Positions 1 through 8,873 of a stretch of DNA of 64,000 bases are shown piece by piece. This DNA is from Paractinoplanes ferrugineus. Lineage in GTDB: Bacteria; Actinomycetota; Actinomycetes; Mycobacteriales; Micromonosporaceae. The stretch spans positions 248,001-312,000 of the forward strand of contig NZ_BOMM01000047.1 of NCBI RefSeq assembly GCF_016862195.1. Direction: 5' to 3'. Positions within the stretch are counted from its first letter, which is position 1; the number at the start of each line of letters is the position of its first letter. A model generated the notes under the pieces. That model was not told where the DNA came from. It saw only the letters and a list, made by a program, of their open reading frames with translations, and ran no database searches. A program made the translations under genes and the position numbers.

Positions 1-525
1 GCTCGTGGCCGGCGGCGAGCCGGCGCCGATGCCCGCGAGGCGGCGGATGGTGCTGTTCATACCGTCGGCCGCGACCACGTAGCGGGCGGCGATCTGCTCG
101 CCGGTGGCGAAGGTGACCGTTGCCCCGGAAAGGCCGACCGCTTCGTGGCCGCGGGCCACCCGCCCGCCTGCGGCGGTCAGCCGGTCGTCGAGTATCGCCT
201 CGGTGGTCGATTGCGGAACCATCAGGGCGTACGGGTACGGCGTGGGCAAGGCGCCGAACGTGATCGGCGCGAGGACGCGATCACGGTCTCTGATGGTGAA
301 CCGCGGCGCCGGGAGCCCGGCCGCGACCAGCGGCCGCGCCGCTCCGATGCGCTCCAGCACCTCGAGCGTACGGGCGTGCACGACGGCGGCCCGGCTGGTG
401 TGCGCGGTCGTGGCCGATCGGTCGACGACGATCACGTCCACGCCGGCGCCTTGCAGAGCGGCCGCCGTGGCCAGCCCGACCGGGCCGGCTCCGACGACGA
501 GTACGTCGGTGGTGGAGGGACGCAT
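1..525 (-). CDS. FAD-dependent monooxygenase, 5' part only (runs off left edge)
   Basis: The reading frame opens with ATG at 525 on the minus strand and is still open at base 1, giving 175 N-terminal residues. Residues 8-22 form a Rossmann dinucleotide fold (VLVVGAGPVGLATAAAL), followed by an acidic/Arg segment (VIVVDRS) and then the RAAVVHARTLEVL segment. This pattern is typical of class A flavin monooxygenases of the PheA/UbiH/PgaE type, which hydroxylate aromatic or polyketide-like substrates using NAD(P)H and O2. The substrate-binding and C-terminal parts lie outside the window, so the substrate is unknown. The gene is divergent from a TetR regulator with repeated operator half-sites between them, so it is probably the target of that repressor. 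An FAD-dependent oxidoreductase other than a hydroxylase remains possible. Confidence 0.85.
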   Translation of the reverse strand, partial: MRPSTTDVLVVGAGPVGLATAAALQGAGVDVIVVDRSATTAHTSRAAVVHARTLEVLERIGAARPLVAAGLPAPRFTIRDRDRVLAPITFGALPTPYPYALMVPQSTTEAILDDRLTAAGGRVARGHEAVGLSGATVTFATGEQIAARYVVAADGMNSTIRRLAGIGAGSPPATS

Positions 526-533
526 GGAACACC

Positions 534-609
534 TGCCAACGATTGTTTGCCAACACTTGTTGGCATGACTGTAGGCGGGCGGGCCGATACAGTCAACAAG
601 CGTTGGCAT
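534..609. promoter_or_regulatory. Cluster of three TetR-type operator repeats in a divergent promoter
   Basis: The core is a perfect inverted repeat, TGCCAACA-CT-TGTTGGCA, at 548-565. It is flanked by two imperfect copies, one at about 534-552 (TGCCAACG-AT-TGTTTGCC) and one at about 592-607 (GTCAACA-AG-CGTTGGCA). All three have the same half-site and a 2-bp centre. They fill the short gap between the monooxygenase (start 525) and the TetR gene (start 621), so a regulator bound here would cover both promoters. Confidence 0.75.
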
Positions 610-620
610 ATGCTGGCGGC

Positions 621-1199
621 GTGACCGACGAACGACCGCGGCGCTCCGACGCCACCCGGGCCGCCATCCTGCGCGCGGCCAAGGAGCGGTTCGCCGCGGA
701 CGGGTACGAACGGGCCACCATCCGCGCGATCGCGGCCGACGCGGCCATCGACCCCTCCATGGTGATGCGCTATTACGGCAGCAAGGAGCGCCTGTTCGCG
801 GCCGCGGCGGAGTTCGACCTGCGCCTGCCCGAGCTGTCCGGCACCCCGGCGGCAGAGGTCGCCTCGATGCTTCTCACGCATTTCCTCGAACGCTGGGAGG
901 ACGACGAGACGTTGACCGCGCTGCTGCGGGCCAGCGTGACCAACCAGGCCGCCGCCGACCGCATGCGGGAGATCTTCACGGCCCAGCTGGTGCCGGTCGT
1001 CGAGCAACTGCACACCGATCAACCGCGGGTACGGGCCGGCCTCGTCGCCTCGCAAATCCTCGGCCTGGCCCTGTGCCGGTACGTACTGGCGCTCGCTCCG
1101 ATGGCCACGATGAGCCGCCCCGAGACGATCGCCTGGATCGCCCCGACCGTGCAGCGCTACCTGCTCGGCCCGTACCCCGCGGACGTCACCGCAGGCTGA
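621..1199 (+). CDS. TetR/AcrR family transcriptional repressor
   Basis: A 192-residue protein with an N-terminal TetR helix-turn-helix at about residues 10-56 (ATRAAILRAAKERFAADGY, then TIRAIAADAAIDPSMVMRYYGSKERLF) and an all-helical ligand domain, probably TetR_C type. The GTG at 621 is chosen because the open frame further upstream (from 543) runs through the operator repeats and encodes unlikely residues. The protein most likely represses itself and the divergent FAD monooxygenase, and would be released by a small hydrophobic ligand. The inducer cannot be read from the sequence. Confidence 0.9.
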   Translation: MTDERPRRSDATRAAILRAAKERFAADGYERATIRAIAADAAIDPSMVMRYYGSKERLFAAAAEFDLRLPELSGTPAAEVASMLLTHFLERWEDDETLTALLRASVTNQAAADRMREIFTAQLVPVVEQLHTDQPRVRAGLVASQILGLALCRYVLALAPMATMSRPETIAWIAPTVQRYLLGPYPADVTAG

Positions 1200-1566
1200 C
1201 GCATCTGTCCCGCCTCGCCCGCCAAGACGAGCACGGCGGGCCCGGCACGGCTGCGATAAAGCTCCGAGAGCAACCACCAGACGTTGCGGGTCAGCCCGGC
1301 CCGAACCAGCGCAGCCGCGAACGGCCCGGGGCGTGTGCGACACCAGGGCTCGACTACCGAACCGACTTGCTCCCGTCCTGCACCTCGGAAAGCTCAGCGT
1401 GGAAACCTTCGAAGCGGAACGTTCCAGCAGACACGATGACGGCCGGGTCAGCGCCGCGCGCAACGATCGACAGCGCCCTCGTTCGACCGCAGTGGAGACA
1501 ACTGGTTCCCCATCTGAAACTCGCGTTTCAGCTCAGGCCAGGGCTCCGCCGACCGATGGGGACATC
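1200..1566. promoter_or_regulatory. Upstream region of the multi-sensor kinase, with a perfect short palindrome
   Basis: No convincing gene is seen in these 367 bases. The frame of the downstream kinase is open from 1333, but the residues it would encode look non-native. A perfect inverted repeat, CTGAAAC-TCGC-GTTTCAG, lies at 1514-1531, about 36 bases before the chosen GTG start at 1567. It could be an operator or a hairpin in the 5' leader. The 3' end of the TetR gene lacks a clear terminator. Confidence 0.4.
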
Positions 1567-4551
1567 GTGAGGCCGAGCATCTCAGCTGGGGGCGGCGCCG
1601 CGAATCCGATTACTGATCCGGTTCGCTTGCAGATCCTGCACGACACCCACTTGCTGGATACCGCCGAGGCGGTGCCCTCGCTGGACCGGCTCACCCGGCT
1701 GGTGGCCCGCTTGACCGGGGCACCGGTGGCGCTGGTCTCCCTGGTCGACAAGGACCGGCAGTTCTTCGCCAGCGCCGTAGGTCTCGACCCCCCATTGGCC
1801 GCCGAACGGCAGACCCCGTTGTCGCAGTCATGGTGCAAGCACCTGGTCACCAGGGACGGACCGTTGATCATCGAGGATGCCGCCGCGGATCCACTCGTGT
1901 GCGACAGCCTCACCGACGGCACGATCGCCCTCCGGTCGTACGCGGGTTTTCCGTTGCTCGCCCCCGGCGGACAGGTCCTCGGATCGTTCTGTGTCGCCGA
2001 CGTCTGCCCCCGTGACTGGACGGACGCCGAGGTGTCGGTGATACGGGACCTGGCCGGCGCCGCATCCACGGAGATCGCCCTGCGGCTGGCCCATGCCGAC
2101 CGATCGAACACGGCGGAACGACTGCAGGCCGTGCTGGACGGGATGCAGGACGCCTTTGTGACCATCGACATGGACGGCGCCGTCACGGCGTGGAACGCCG
2201 CAGCGGAACGCCTCTTCGGCCGGCCGGCCGATGCGGTGATCGGGAGACCAGTCACCGAACTGATCGTCTCACCGCGATTTCGGCCGGCGCATGAACGGGG
2301 CTTCGCGGCCGCCCGCATCAACGGGACGTTGACCAAGGCCGGTCAGCGTCTCGAGGTCCCCGCGATCGATGACACCGGCCGCGAGTTTCCGGTCGAAATG
2401 CTGCTACAAGTCGGGCGTGAGCACGGTAAGCCGGTGTTTCACGCCTTCATCCACGACATCAGTGACCGCAAAGCCGCTCAGCAACAGCTGGAGTACGAGC
2501 GAACCTTCCTGCAATCCCTGCTGGACAGTCTCGACACCGGTGTCGTGGCCTGCGACAGGGGCGGCAACCTAGTGTTGTTCAATCGCGCTCTCCGCGGAGC
2601 CGGGCACGCGGTCGAGCACCTCGAAAAGGCCGGTAAGTGGCCCGATCCGTATCAGCAATTCGCCGCGGACGGCCGGCGTCAATTGCTCCCGGAGGAGGAG
2701 CCGTTGAACAAGGCGTTCGCCGGAATCGACGTCCAGGGCGAAGAATTGATCATTCGCATTCCCGGGGAGTCACCACGCCGCTTCTTGGCCAACGGCCGCC
2801 GCATCGATGCTGCGGACGGGCAACCGCTAGGGGCGGTAGTCGCGATGCACGACATCACCGAACAACATCGCCTGGAGACCTTCCGAGCCGCGCAACACGC
2901 CGTCGCTCGCGCCCTGGCCGACGCCGAAAACGCGGAAGACGCCGCCGCGACCACGGTCGCGGCGGTCGCCGAGGCCTTCGGCTGGGCCTGCGGGGAGTAC
3001 TGGCACGTCCACGACGGCGTCGACGGCGGCTCCGGACGGATCGTGCGGTTCTGCTCCTGGGTGGCGCCCGGAGCAGGGCTATCGGCATTCACCGGTGACC
3101 AATCGATCAGCCTTCACCATGGCGAAGGACTGGCCGGGAAGGTCTGGGCGACCGGTCACGCCCGGTGGATCCGTGACGTGCAGGCGGACACCGACGATTT
3201 CACCCGCCGACGTGAAGCCCAGCAGGCCGGCTTGCACGCCGCAATCGGCCTGCCCGTTCGTAGCGGCCGACGCGTCCTCGGGGTGCTCACCTTCTTCGCG
3301 GAAACCATCGAGGACGATGGCGAACTCCTGGCCGTGCTCGAAGGCATCTGCGCCTACATCGGTCAGCACATCGAACGACGCCGAGCCGACGACCTCACTC
3401 TCGCCCTGGCCGCTGCACGACGCGACTTCAACCGGGTCATCGAGCGTGTCAACGACTTCGTCTGGACCGTCGGAATCGCCGACGGCACCGTTTACCTGGT
3501 CTACGCCAGTCCGAACAGCGCCGGTGTATTCGGCGATGCCCTGCCCACCGACGGTGATGTGGCGGCTTCGGTGGCTGACCGCGTACACCCGGACGATCTA
3601 CCCATGTTCCACCGGTTCCGCCGCAGCCTCGCCGACACGCAAGAGGCTCAGGTCGAGTTCCGTATCCGCGCCGCCGATGGCCGCACTCGATGGATCTGGA
3701 CCCGAGCGACCACCCGCCGCGACGGTGCGAGCCTGTTCGTCGACGGCATCAGCACCGATATCACCGAACGCCGTCAGCTCGCCGAGCAACGCGAACAGCT
3801 CGTGGCCCAGCAGAAGCAGCAACTCGACCGGCTCCGCGAACTCGATCGGATGAAGGACGAACTCGTCGCCGTGGTGAGCCATGAACTGTGCAATCCCATC
3901 GCGACCATCCGCAGCTACGCCGAGATGCTGTTCGATGATGTCGGCCTCGACGCCGACGCCCGTAACTCCATCGAGGTGATCGACCGCCACAGCGCCCGGC
4001 TTCAGGAGATCGTCAACGACTTGCTCGACCTCGCCCGCCTCGATGCGGGACACGTGACGATCATGCCGGCTCTGACATCACTGACTTCGTTGATCGCCCA
4101 AGCGGTCGACGACCACCGAGGCCGGGCCGACGCCAAGCGGATCGGGTTCGTCGTCGACCTTCCGCAGAACCTACCCGTCCGAGCCGACCCTGCCCGGTTG
4201 CGCCAGGTCTTCGACAACTTGATAGCCAATGCGATCAAGTACACCCTGGACGACGGCACCATCAAGATCGTCGCCGGAGTCGCCGACGGCAGAATACTCG
4301 TGGATATCACCGACAACGGTATCGGTATTCCCGCGGACCAATATCACCGCCTGTTCAGTCGGTTCTTCCGCGCTACCACCGCAACCCAGCACGGCATCAA
4401 GGGCACCGGTCTCGGCCTTGCCATCGTCAAAGCCATCGTCACCGCGCACGACGGTACGATCACCGCTCATCCCGCCGCCGGTGGCGGCACCACCTTCACC
4501 ATGGAATTGCCGGTCGCAACCGTCACCCCCGCGGGAGAAACGCGGACCTGA
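1567..4551 (+). CDS. Soluble multi-sensor histidine kinase (GAF-PAS-PAS-GAF-PAS-HisKA-HATPase)
   Basis: A 994-residue protein with no membrane segment. Approximate order: GAF 25-180, PAS 186-300, PAS 313-430, GAF 438-608, PAS 618-745, a glutamine-rich coiled coil, HisKA with the phospho-accepting His772 (VVSHELCNPIATI), and a HATPase domain (N-box DNLIANAIKYT, G1 DNGIGIP, G2 GTGLGLAIVKAI). The H-box has Cys-Asn where most kinases have Arg-Thr. GTG 1567 is preferred because GGGGA lies 5 bases upstream; the longer frame from 1333 has no ribosome-binding site. No response regulator is adjacent. The sensory half is clearly paralogous to the diguanylate cyclase at 34021-37152. Signals are probably cytosolic (redox, light or small ligand), but the cofactor is unknown. 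Confidence 0.92.
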   Translation: MRPSISAGGGAANPITDPVRLQILHDTHLLDTAEAVPSLDRLTRLVARLTGAPVALVSLVDKDRQFFASAVGLDPPLAAERQTPLSQSWCKHLVTRDGPLIIEDAAADPLVCDSLTDGTIALRSYAGFPLLAPGGQVLGSFCVADVCPRDWTDAEVSVIRDLAGAASTEIALRLAHADRSNTAERLQAVLDGMQDAFVTIDMDGAVTAWNAAAERLFGRPADAVIGRPVTELIVSPRFRPAHERGFAAARINGTLTKAGQRLEVPAIDDTGREFPVEMLLQVGREHGKPVFHAFIHDISDRKAAQQQLEYERTFLQSLLDSLDTGVVACDRGGNLVLFNRALRGAGHAVEHLEKAGKWPDPYQQFAADGRRQLLPEEEPLNKAFAGIDVQGEELIIRIPGESPRRFLANGRRIDAADGQPLGAVVAMHDITEQHRLETFRAAQHAVARALADAENAEDAAATTVAAVAEAFGWACGEYWHVHDGVDGGSGRIVRFCSWVAPGAGLSAFTGDQSISLHHGEGLAGKVWATGHARWIRDVQADTDDFTRRREAQQAGLHAAIGLPVRSGRRVLGVLTFFAETIEDDGELLAVLEGICAYIGQHIERRRADDLTLALAAARRDFNRVIERVNDFVWTVGIADGTVYLVYASPNSAGVFGDALPTDGDVAASVADRVHPDDLPMFHRFRRSLADTQEAQVEFRIRAADGRTRWIWTRATTRRDGASLFVDGISTDITERRQLAEQREQLVAQQKQQLDRLRELDRMKDELVAVVSHELCNPIATIRSYAEMLFDDVGLDADARNSIEVIDRHSARLQEIVNDLLDLARLDAGHVTIMPALTSLTSLIAQAVDDHRGRADAKRIGFVVDLPQNLPVRADPARLRQVFDNLIANAIKYTLDDGTIKIVAGVADGRILVDITDNGIGIPADQYHRLFSRFFRATTATQHGIKGTGLGLAIVKAIVTAHDGTITAHPAAGGGTTFTMELPVATVTPAGETRT

Positions 4552-4587
4552 TGTCCGGCCTGGCTCCCGCGGGTGGATCGAGCCCGG

Positions 4588-5904
4588 TCAGCGCCGCACG
4601 GTATCGGCGTCCCAGACATCGGGGACGCCGTCGGCGTCGGTGTCTCGTGCTTCAGCCGCGCATGCCCTCCGGTAATGGCTGTTACGTGTCCGCAGCACCA
4701 CCATGGCAAGCAGCGCTGAGATCAGCGACCCGGCAAGGATGCCGATGCGGGCGTGTTCGTCCTTCTCGGTGCCGACCCCGAAGGCGAGTTCACCGATCAG
4801 TAATGACACGGTGAACCCGATCCCCGCCAGCAGTGCCAGGCCGAGCACGTCCCACCAGCTCACCCCGTCGCCGAGGGTGGCCCGGGTGAACCGTTGCACC
4901 AGCCATGTCGACCCGAGCACCCCGACGCATTTCCCGACCACCAGCCCCAGCACGACGCCGACGGTGACCGGGTCACGCACCGTCGCGCCGAGCCCACCGG
5001 CACCGGCTACCGACACCCCGGCCGCGAAGAACGCGAAGACCGGCACCGCGAACCCGGCCGACACCGGCCGCCACCGGTGCTCGAAGTGCTCCGCGAGACC
5101 GGGCCCGTCCCGGTCCCCGCGGCGGACCACCGGGACCATGAAGCCCAGCAGCACTCCCGCGACAGTGGCATGGACACCGGAGGCGTGCACCAGCCCCCAG
5201 GTTGCCGCGGCCAGGGGTAGCAGCAGCCACCAGGAGCGGACCCGCCGCTGCACCAGGACCGCGAAGAGGCCCAGTGGCACCAGCGCCGCGGCCAGCGGCA
5301 GCAGGTGCAGCGAGCTGGTGTAGAACACCGCGATGATCAGGATCGCGAGCAGGTCGTCGACCACCGCCAGGGTGAGCAGGAAGGTTCGCAGCGCGGCCGG
5401 CAGGTGCGTGGCGATGACCGCGAGCACAGCCAGCGCGAAGGCGATGTCGGTGGCGGTGGGGATCGCCCATCCTCGCACCGCTCCCCCGACCGTCCCGGCG
5501 TTGACCGCCGCGTAGATCAGCGCGGGTGCGGCCATGCCGCCGGCCGCGGCGGCGACCGGCAGCACCGCCCGACGCGGATCACGCAGGTCCCCGGCCACGA
5601 ATTCTCGTTTCAACTCGAGACCGGCGACGAAGAAGAAAATCGCCAGGAGCCCGTCGGCCGCCCACTGCGCCAACGTCAGATCCAGGTGCAGCAGGTGCGG
5701 GCCGGCCTTGAACCCGATCAGATCCTGGTAACCCGACGACCACGGCGAGTTCGCCCACAGCAGCGCGAGGACGGCGGCGCCGAGCAGCAGAGCACCACCG
5801 ACGGTTTCCGTGCGCAGGATGTCGCCGATGCGGCTGGCCTCAGGCCAACTGCCGCGACTGAAAAGGTGCCGTTGGGGGCGGGTCGGGGTCGGGGTCGGGG
5901 CCAC
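4588..5904 (-). CDS. nhaA: Na+/H+ antiporter NhaA
   Basis: A 438-residue polytopic membrane protein with NhaA landmarks: FFFVAGLELKREFVAGDL near the N-terminus, the AIPTATDIAFALAVLA segment, and the paired transport aspartates in LAVVDDLLAILIIA, which correspond to E. coli D163/D164. It exchanges external protons for cytoplasmic sodium across the plasma membrane. GTG at 5904 is chosen because GGAGGAG lies 4 bases upstream. The frame continues to 5964, but those residues do not look like NhaA. An odd feature is a charged C-terminal tail with a DTDADGVPDVWDAD segment, which resembles a calcium-binding DxDxDG loop. The gene is convergent with the kinase at 1567-4551. Confidence 0.93.
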   Translation of the reverse strand: MAPTPTPTRPQRHLFSRGSWPEASRIGDILRTETVGGALLLGAAVLALLWANSPWSSGYQDLIGFKAGPHLLHLDLTLAQWAADGLLAIFFFVAGLELKREFVAGDLRDPRRAVLPVAAAAGGMAAPALIYAAVNAGTVGGAVRGWAIPTATDIAFALAVLAVIATHLPAALRTFLLTLAVVDDLLAILIIAVFYTSSLHLLPLAAALVPLGLFAVLVQRRVRSWWLLLPLAAATWGLVHASGVHATVAGVLLGFMVPVVRRGDRDGPGLAEHFEHRWRPVSAGFAVPVFAFFAAGVSVAGAGGLGATVRDPVTVGVVLGLVVGKCVGVLGSTWLVQRFTRATLGDGVSWWDVLGLALLAGIGFTVSLLIGELAFGVGTEKDEHARIGILAGSLISALLAMVVLRTRNSHYRRACAAEARDTDADGVPDVWDADTVRR

Positions 5905-6156
5905 AGAACTCCTCCGGGGAAACGAGCACGACGGTAACCTCGCCGACCAGACTTCCCGGCACACCTGAACAGCATCCTACCGTGCCGCCCCGGGACCGAC
6001 GGCCGTTCCCGTGTGCTTGAGGTATGCCTGGTAGGAGGATCGATCCGGGGGTGGGTGCGTGACGGCCGCGAGGGATGCCGGCGTCGATCTACCTGCTCCG
6101 GCTGTGCCCGCGGCGCCGCGGCACAGTCCGGCGTCGGCGGCGCCGCGGGCATTCGG

Positions 6157-6894
6157 ATGAGCGGCGCCGCCGGGTCGGCGGGGACGCTGGGGGTGGCGTC
6201 GGTGGCCGCGTTCGGGCTGGCGTGGTTGTCGGCGGTGGCCGGGTTCGGGGGCGGGGTGCTGTTGCTACCGGTCTTCACCGGCCTGTTCGGGTTGCGTACG
6301 GCGGTGCCGGTGCTGACGTTGACGCAGCTGTCCGGCAACGCCTCGCGGGTGTGGCTCAACCGCGAGGCACTGCGATGGCCGATCATCGGACGGTTCGCGG
6401 CCGGTGCGGTCCCCGGCGCGGTGGCCGGTGGTCTGCTGCTGTCCCATGCACCACCGGCCGGACTGCCGTGGCTGCTCGGCGTGTTCCTGCTCGTGATGGT
6501 GGTGTGGCGGCGGGTCCGCCCGCGACCGCGACCGCCGGGCCGATGGACGTTCACGACGGTCGGGGCCGGCTCGGGGCTCGGATCGGCGTTGCTCGGCTCG
6601 GTCGGGCCGTTGACCGCGCCGTTCTTCCTGGCCGCCGGGTCGACCCGCGCGGCGTACATCGGCTCGGAGGCGGCCTGCGCTCTGCTCGTGCACGTGAGCA
6701 AGCTGCTCGCCTACGGCGCCGGAGCGCTGCTGAACGGCCGGGTGCTGCTGCTCGGACTGGTCCTGACCCCGGCGACGCTGGCCGGCACGTGGGCCGGCAA
6801 GCAGACCGTGGGACGGGTCAGCGACCGGGTGTTCGTCCGGCTGGTGGAAGCCGGCCTGCTGGCGGCCGCCCTCCTGCTGATCATCCGGGGCTGA
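6157..6894 (+). CDS. TauE/SafE-family membrane permease
   Basis: A 245-residue hydrophobic protein with about seven to eight transmembrane helices. The repeated family signature is a glycine-rich helix end (AGFGGGVLLLPVF) and a second copy (GSGLGSALLGSVGPLTAPFFL). Members export or import sulfite, sulfonates or other small organic anions; the substrate here is unknown. The ATG at 6157 lacks a clear Shine-Dalgarno sequence. An upstream frame (GTG 6059) ends in a TGA that overlaps this ATG, which could provide translational coupling. The frame is also open back to 6013, after a GGAGG at 6033, so the true start is uncertain. Confidence 0.8.
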   Translation: MSGAAGSAGTLGVASVAAFGLAWLSAVAGFGGGVLLLPVFTGLFGLRTAVPVLTLTQLSGNASRVWLNREALRWPIIGRFAAGAVPGAVAGGLLLSHAPPAGLPWLLGVFLLVMVVWRRVRPRPRPPGRWTFTTVGAGSGLGSALLGSVGPLTAPFFLAAGSTRAAYIGSEAACALLVHVSKLLAYGAGALLNGRVLLLGLVLTPATLAGTWAGKQTVGRVSDRVFVRLVEAGLLAAALLLIIRG

Positions 6895-7064
6895 CCGACC
6901 TCGCGTGCGCGCGGCGTCAAGCACCAGACCCCTGTCAGCACCGAGCAGCGGGCACTGAGCTCGCCGGCTCGCCGGCGCACTCCGCAGCGACAGAGTCTTG
7001 CGACCCGTTGTCCGCGGTGGCAGGCTGCAGTGGCTATTGCACGCAACCCCGTTGCGAGGACGCC

Positions 7065-8816
7065 ATGACTGCCGACGGCGACTTGACGTTTCCTGATCTG
7101 CCCCGGCTGGAGCTCGACGAACTCCTGACCCAGCTGGTCGAACGAGCGCAGGAGGTCATGTCGACCCAGGGCCGACTCCGTGGATTGCTCAAGGCCAACC
7201 AGGCCCTGCTGTCCGACCTCGAGGTGCGCCCGCTGCTGCAGCGTCTCGCCGTCTCGGCCCGCGAACTCGTCGGCGCCCGATATGCCGCACTCGGCATCCT
7301 GGACGGCAACGGCGGACTGGCCGAGTTCATCCACACCGGCATGCCCACCGACGCGGTGCAGGCGATCGGTCCTCTGCCGCGGGGCAAAGGCCTGCTCGGC
7401 GCGATCATCGACAACCCGCAGCCGATCCGGCTCGACGACATCGCGGCCCACCTCCATTCGGTGGGGTTCCCGCCGGGCCATCCGCCGATGAAGAGCTTCC
7501 TGGGCGTGCCGATCCGCATCCGCGACGAGGTGTTCGGCAACCTCTATTTCACCGACAGCCACAACGGGAGTTTCTCCAGCGACGACGAGGAGCTCGCGGT
7601 CGCGCTCGCCGCCACCGCCGCCGTAGTGATCAACAACGCCCGGCACTACGAGACCAGCCGGCGGCGCGGTGACTGGCTCGCGGCCACCGCGACGATCACC
7701 CGTGACATGCTCAGCACCACGGAGGAGTCCTCGCCGCTGAAAGCCATCGCGGAACACGCCTACCGGCTCGCCGACGCCGATCTCGTCGCCGTGCTCCTGC
7801 CGGCCGACCCCGACCGCACCGCGTTGCTCGTGGACACAGCGATCGGCGGTTCCGCCACCGGCACAGCGGCCCGGACCCTTATCGGGTCCCGCACCGAGGT
7901 GGACGACACTCTCTGCGGCCACGTGCTGGTCACCGGCTCGCCGGTGCGGCTCGACGACGCCACCGAGCGGTCCGGCCTGCCGCCTACGGTCCTGGCCGAG
8001 AGCCTCGACGTCGGCCCGGTGCTGGTCGCTCCGCTCATCGGATCGGAGCAGGCCCGCGGGGTGCTGACGGTGGCCCGCCTCCCCGGACGCCCGCCGTTCA
8101 GGACCGACGACCTCGAGCTCACCGCAGCCTTCGCCAACCAGGCCTCCGTGGCGCTCGAACTCGCCGAGGCGCGCATGGAACGCGACCGCATGACCCTTCT
8201 GGACGAACGCGACCGTATCGCTGCCGACCTGCACGACCACATCATCCAGCGCCTGTTCGCCGCCGGGCTGACTCTGCAGGCAGTGGCCGCCCGGATGGGC
8301 GGACATCCGGCGATCCCGCGTATCACCGGTGTGATCGACGAGCTCGATGACACGATCGCTCAGATCCGCACCACCATCTTCGCCATCCAGCAGACCGCCA
8401 CCGCGACGCCGGAGGGCTTACGCGCTCGCGTCCTCGGCCTGGTCACCGAGTCCGCTGCGATCCTCGGTTTCCCGCCCGCGTTGCGCTTCAGCGGACCGGT
8501 GGACACCCTGATGGCGGACGCCACCGACCCCGGTGGCCTGGCCGACGACCTCAGCGCCGTGCTGCGCGAGAGCCTCAGCAACGTCGCCCGGCACGCGCAC
8601 GCCGGCCGGGTCGAGGTGGAGGTCGCCGTCCACGCCGGCCCGGAGATCCGGCTGTCGGTGCGGGTGAGCGACAACGGCATCGGCACCGGCACCGGCACTC
8701 GCCGCAGCGGCCTCGCCAACCTGCGCCAGCGCGCCGAACGACGCGGCGGCAGCTTCACCCTGACCTCGAACACACCCTCGGGAACCTGCGTGGAGTGGTC
8801 GGTGCCGGTCGACTGA
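7065..8816 (+). CDS. DevS/DosT-type GAF-GAF histidine kinase (HisKA_3)
   Basis: A 583-residue protein. GAF-A is at about 44-190 and contains GFPPGHPPMKSFLGVPIRIR, a segment strongly conserved in mycobacterial DevS/DosT, where GAF-A holds the oxygen/NO/CO-sensing heme. GAF-B is at about 212-372. The HisKA_3 dimerisation segment carries ERDRIAADLHDHIIQRLF with His390 as phospho-acceptor, followed by a NarL-partner HATPase (ESLSNVARHAHA, then the DNGIGTGTG loop). GAGGA sits just before the ATG. No DevR-type regulator is adjacent; the nearest LuxR-type regulator (50855-51523) has a dead receiver and is an unlikely partner. Heme binding is inferred from similarity. The position beside USP, nitroreductase and PPDK genes supports a hypoxia/redox sensing role. 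Confidence 0.9.
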   Translation: MTADGDLTFPDLPRLELDELLTQLVERAQEVMSTQGRLRGLLKANQALLSDLEVRPLLQRLAVSARELVGARYAALGILDGNGGLAEFIHTGMPTDAVQAIGPLPRGKGLLGAIIDNPQPIRLDDIAAHLHSVGFPPGHPPMKSFLGVPIRIRDEVFGNLYFTDSHNGSFSSDDEELAVALAATAAVVINNARHYETSRRRGDWLAATATITRDMLSTTEESSPLKAIAEHAYRLADADLVAVLLPADPDRTALLVDTAIGGSATGTAARTLIGSRTEVDDTLCGHVLVTGSPVRLDDATERSGLPPTVLAESLDVGPVLVAPLIGSEQARGVLTVARLPGRPPFRTDDLELTAAFANQASVALELAEARMERDRMTLLDERDRIAADLHDHIIQRLFAAGLTLQAVAARMGGHPAIPRITGVIDELDDTIAQIRTTIFAIQQTATATPEGLRARVLGLVTESAAILGFPPALRFSGPVDTLMADATDPGGLADDLSAVLRESLSNVARHAHAGRVEVEVAVHAGPEIRLSVRVSDNGIGTGTGTRRSGLANLRQRAERRGGSFTLTSNTPSGTCVEWSVPVD

Positions 8817-8873
8817 GACCGCGGGCCGTCGTCTCTGCTCGACGCCGAGCACCGGCACGCCCCGGGGTAACGC

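Noticed and set aside
543..620. Upstream ATG at 543 as the TetR start
   Set aside because: The extension encodes Cys/Trp-rich residues unlike the family and overlaps the operator array. GTG 621 sits just before the HTH.
6059..6160. 33-codon ORF overlapping the TauE-like start by ATGA
   Set aside because: The overlap is suggestive of coupling, but the GTG has no well-placed ribosome-binding site (nearest GGAGG is about 21 bases upstream) and the peptide is low complexity. Mentioned only under the permease.
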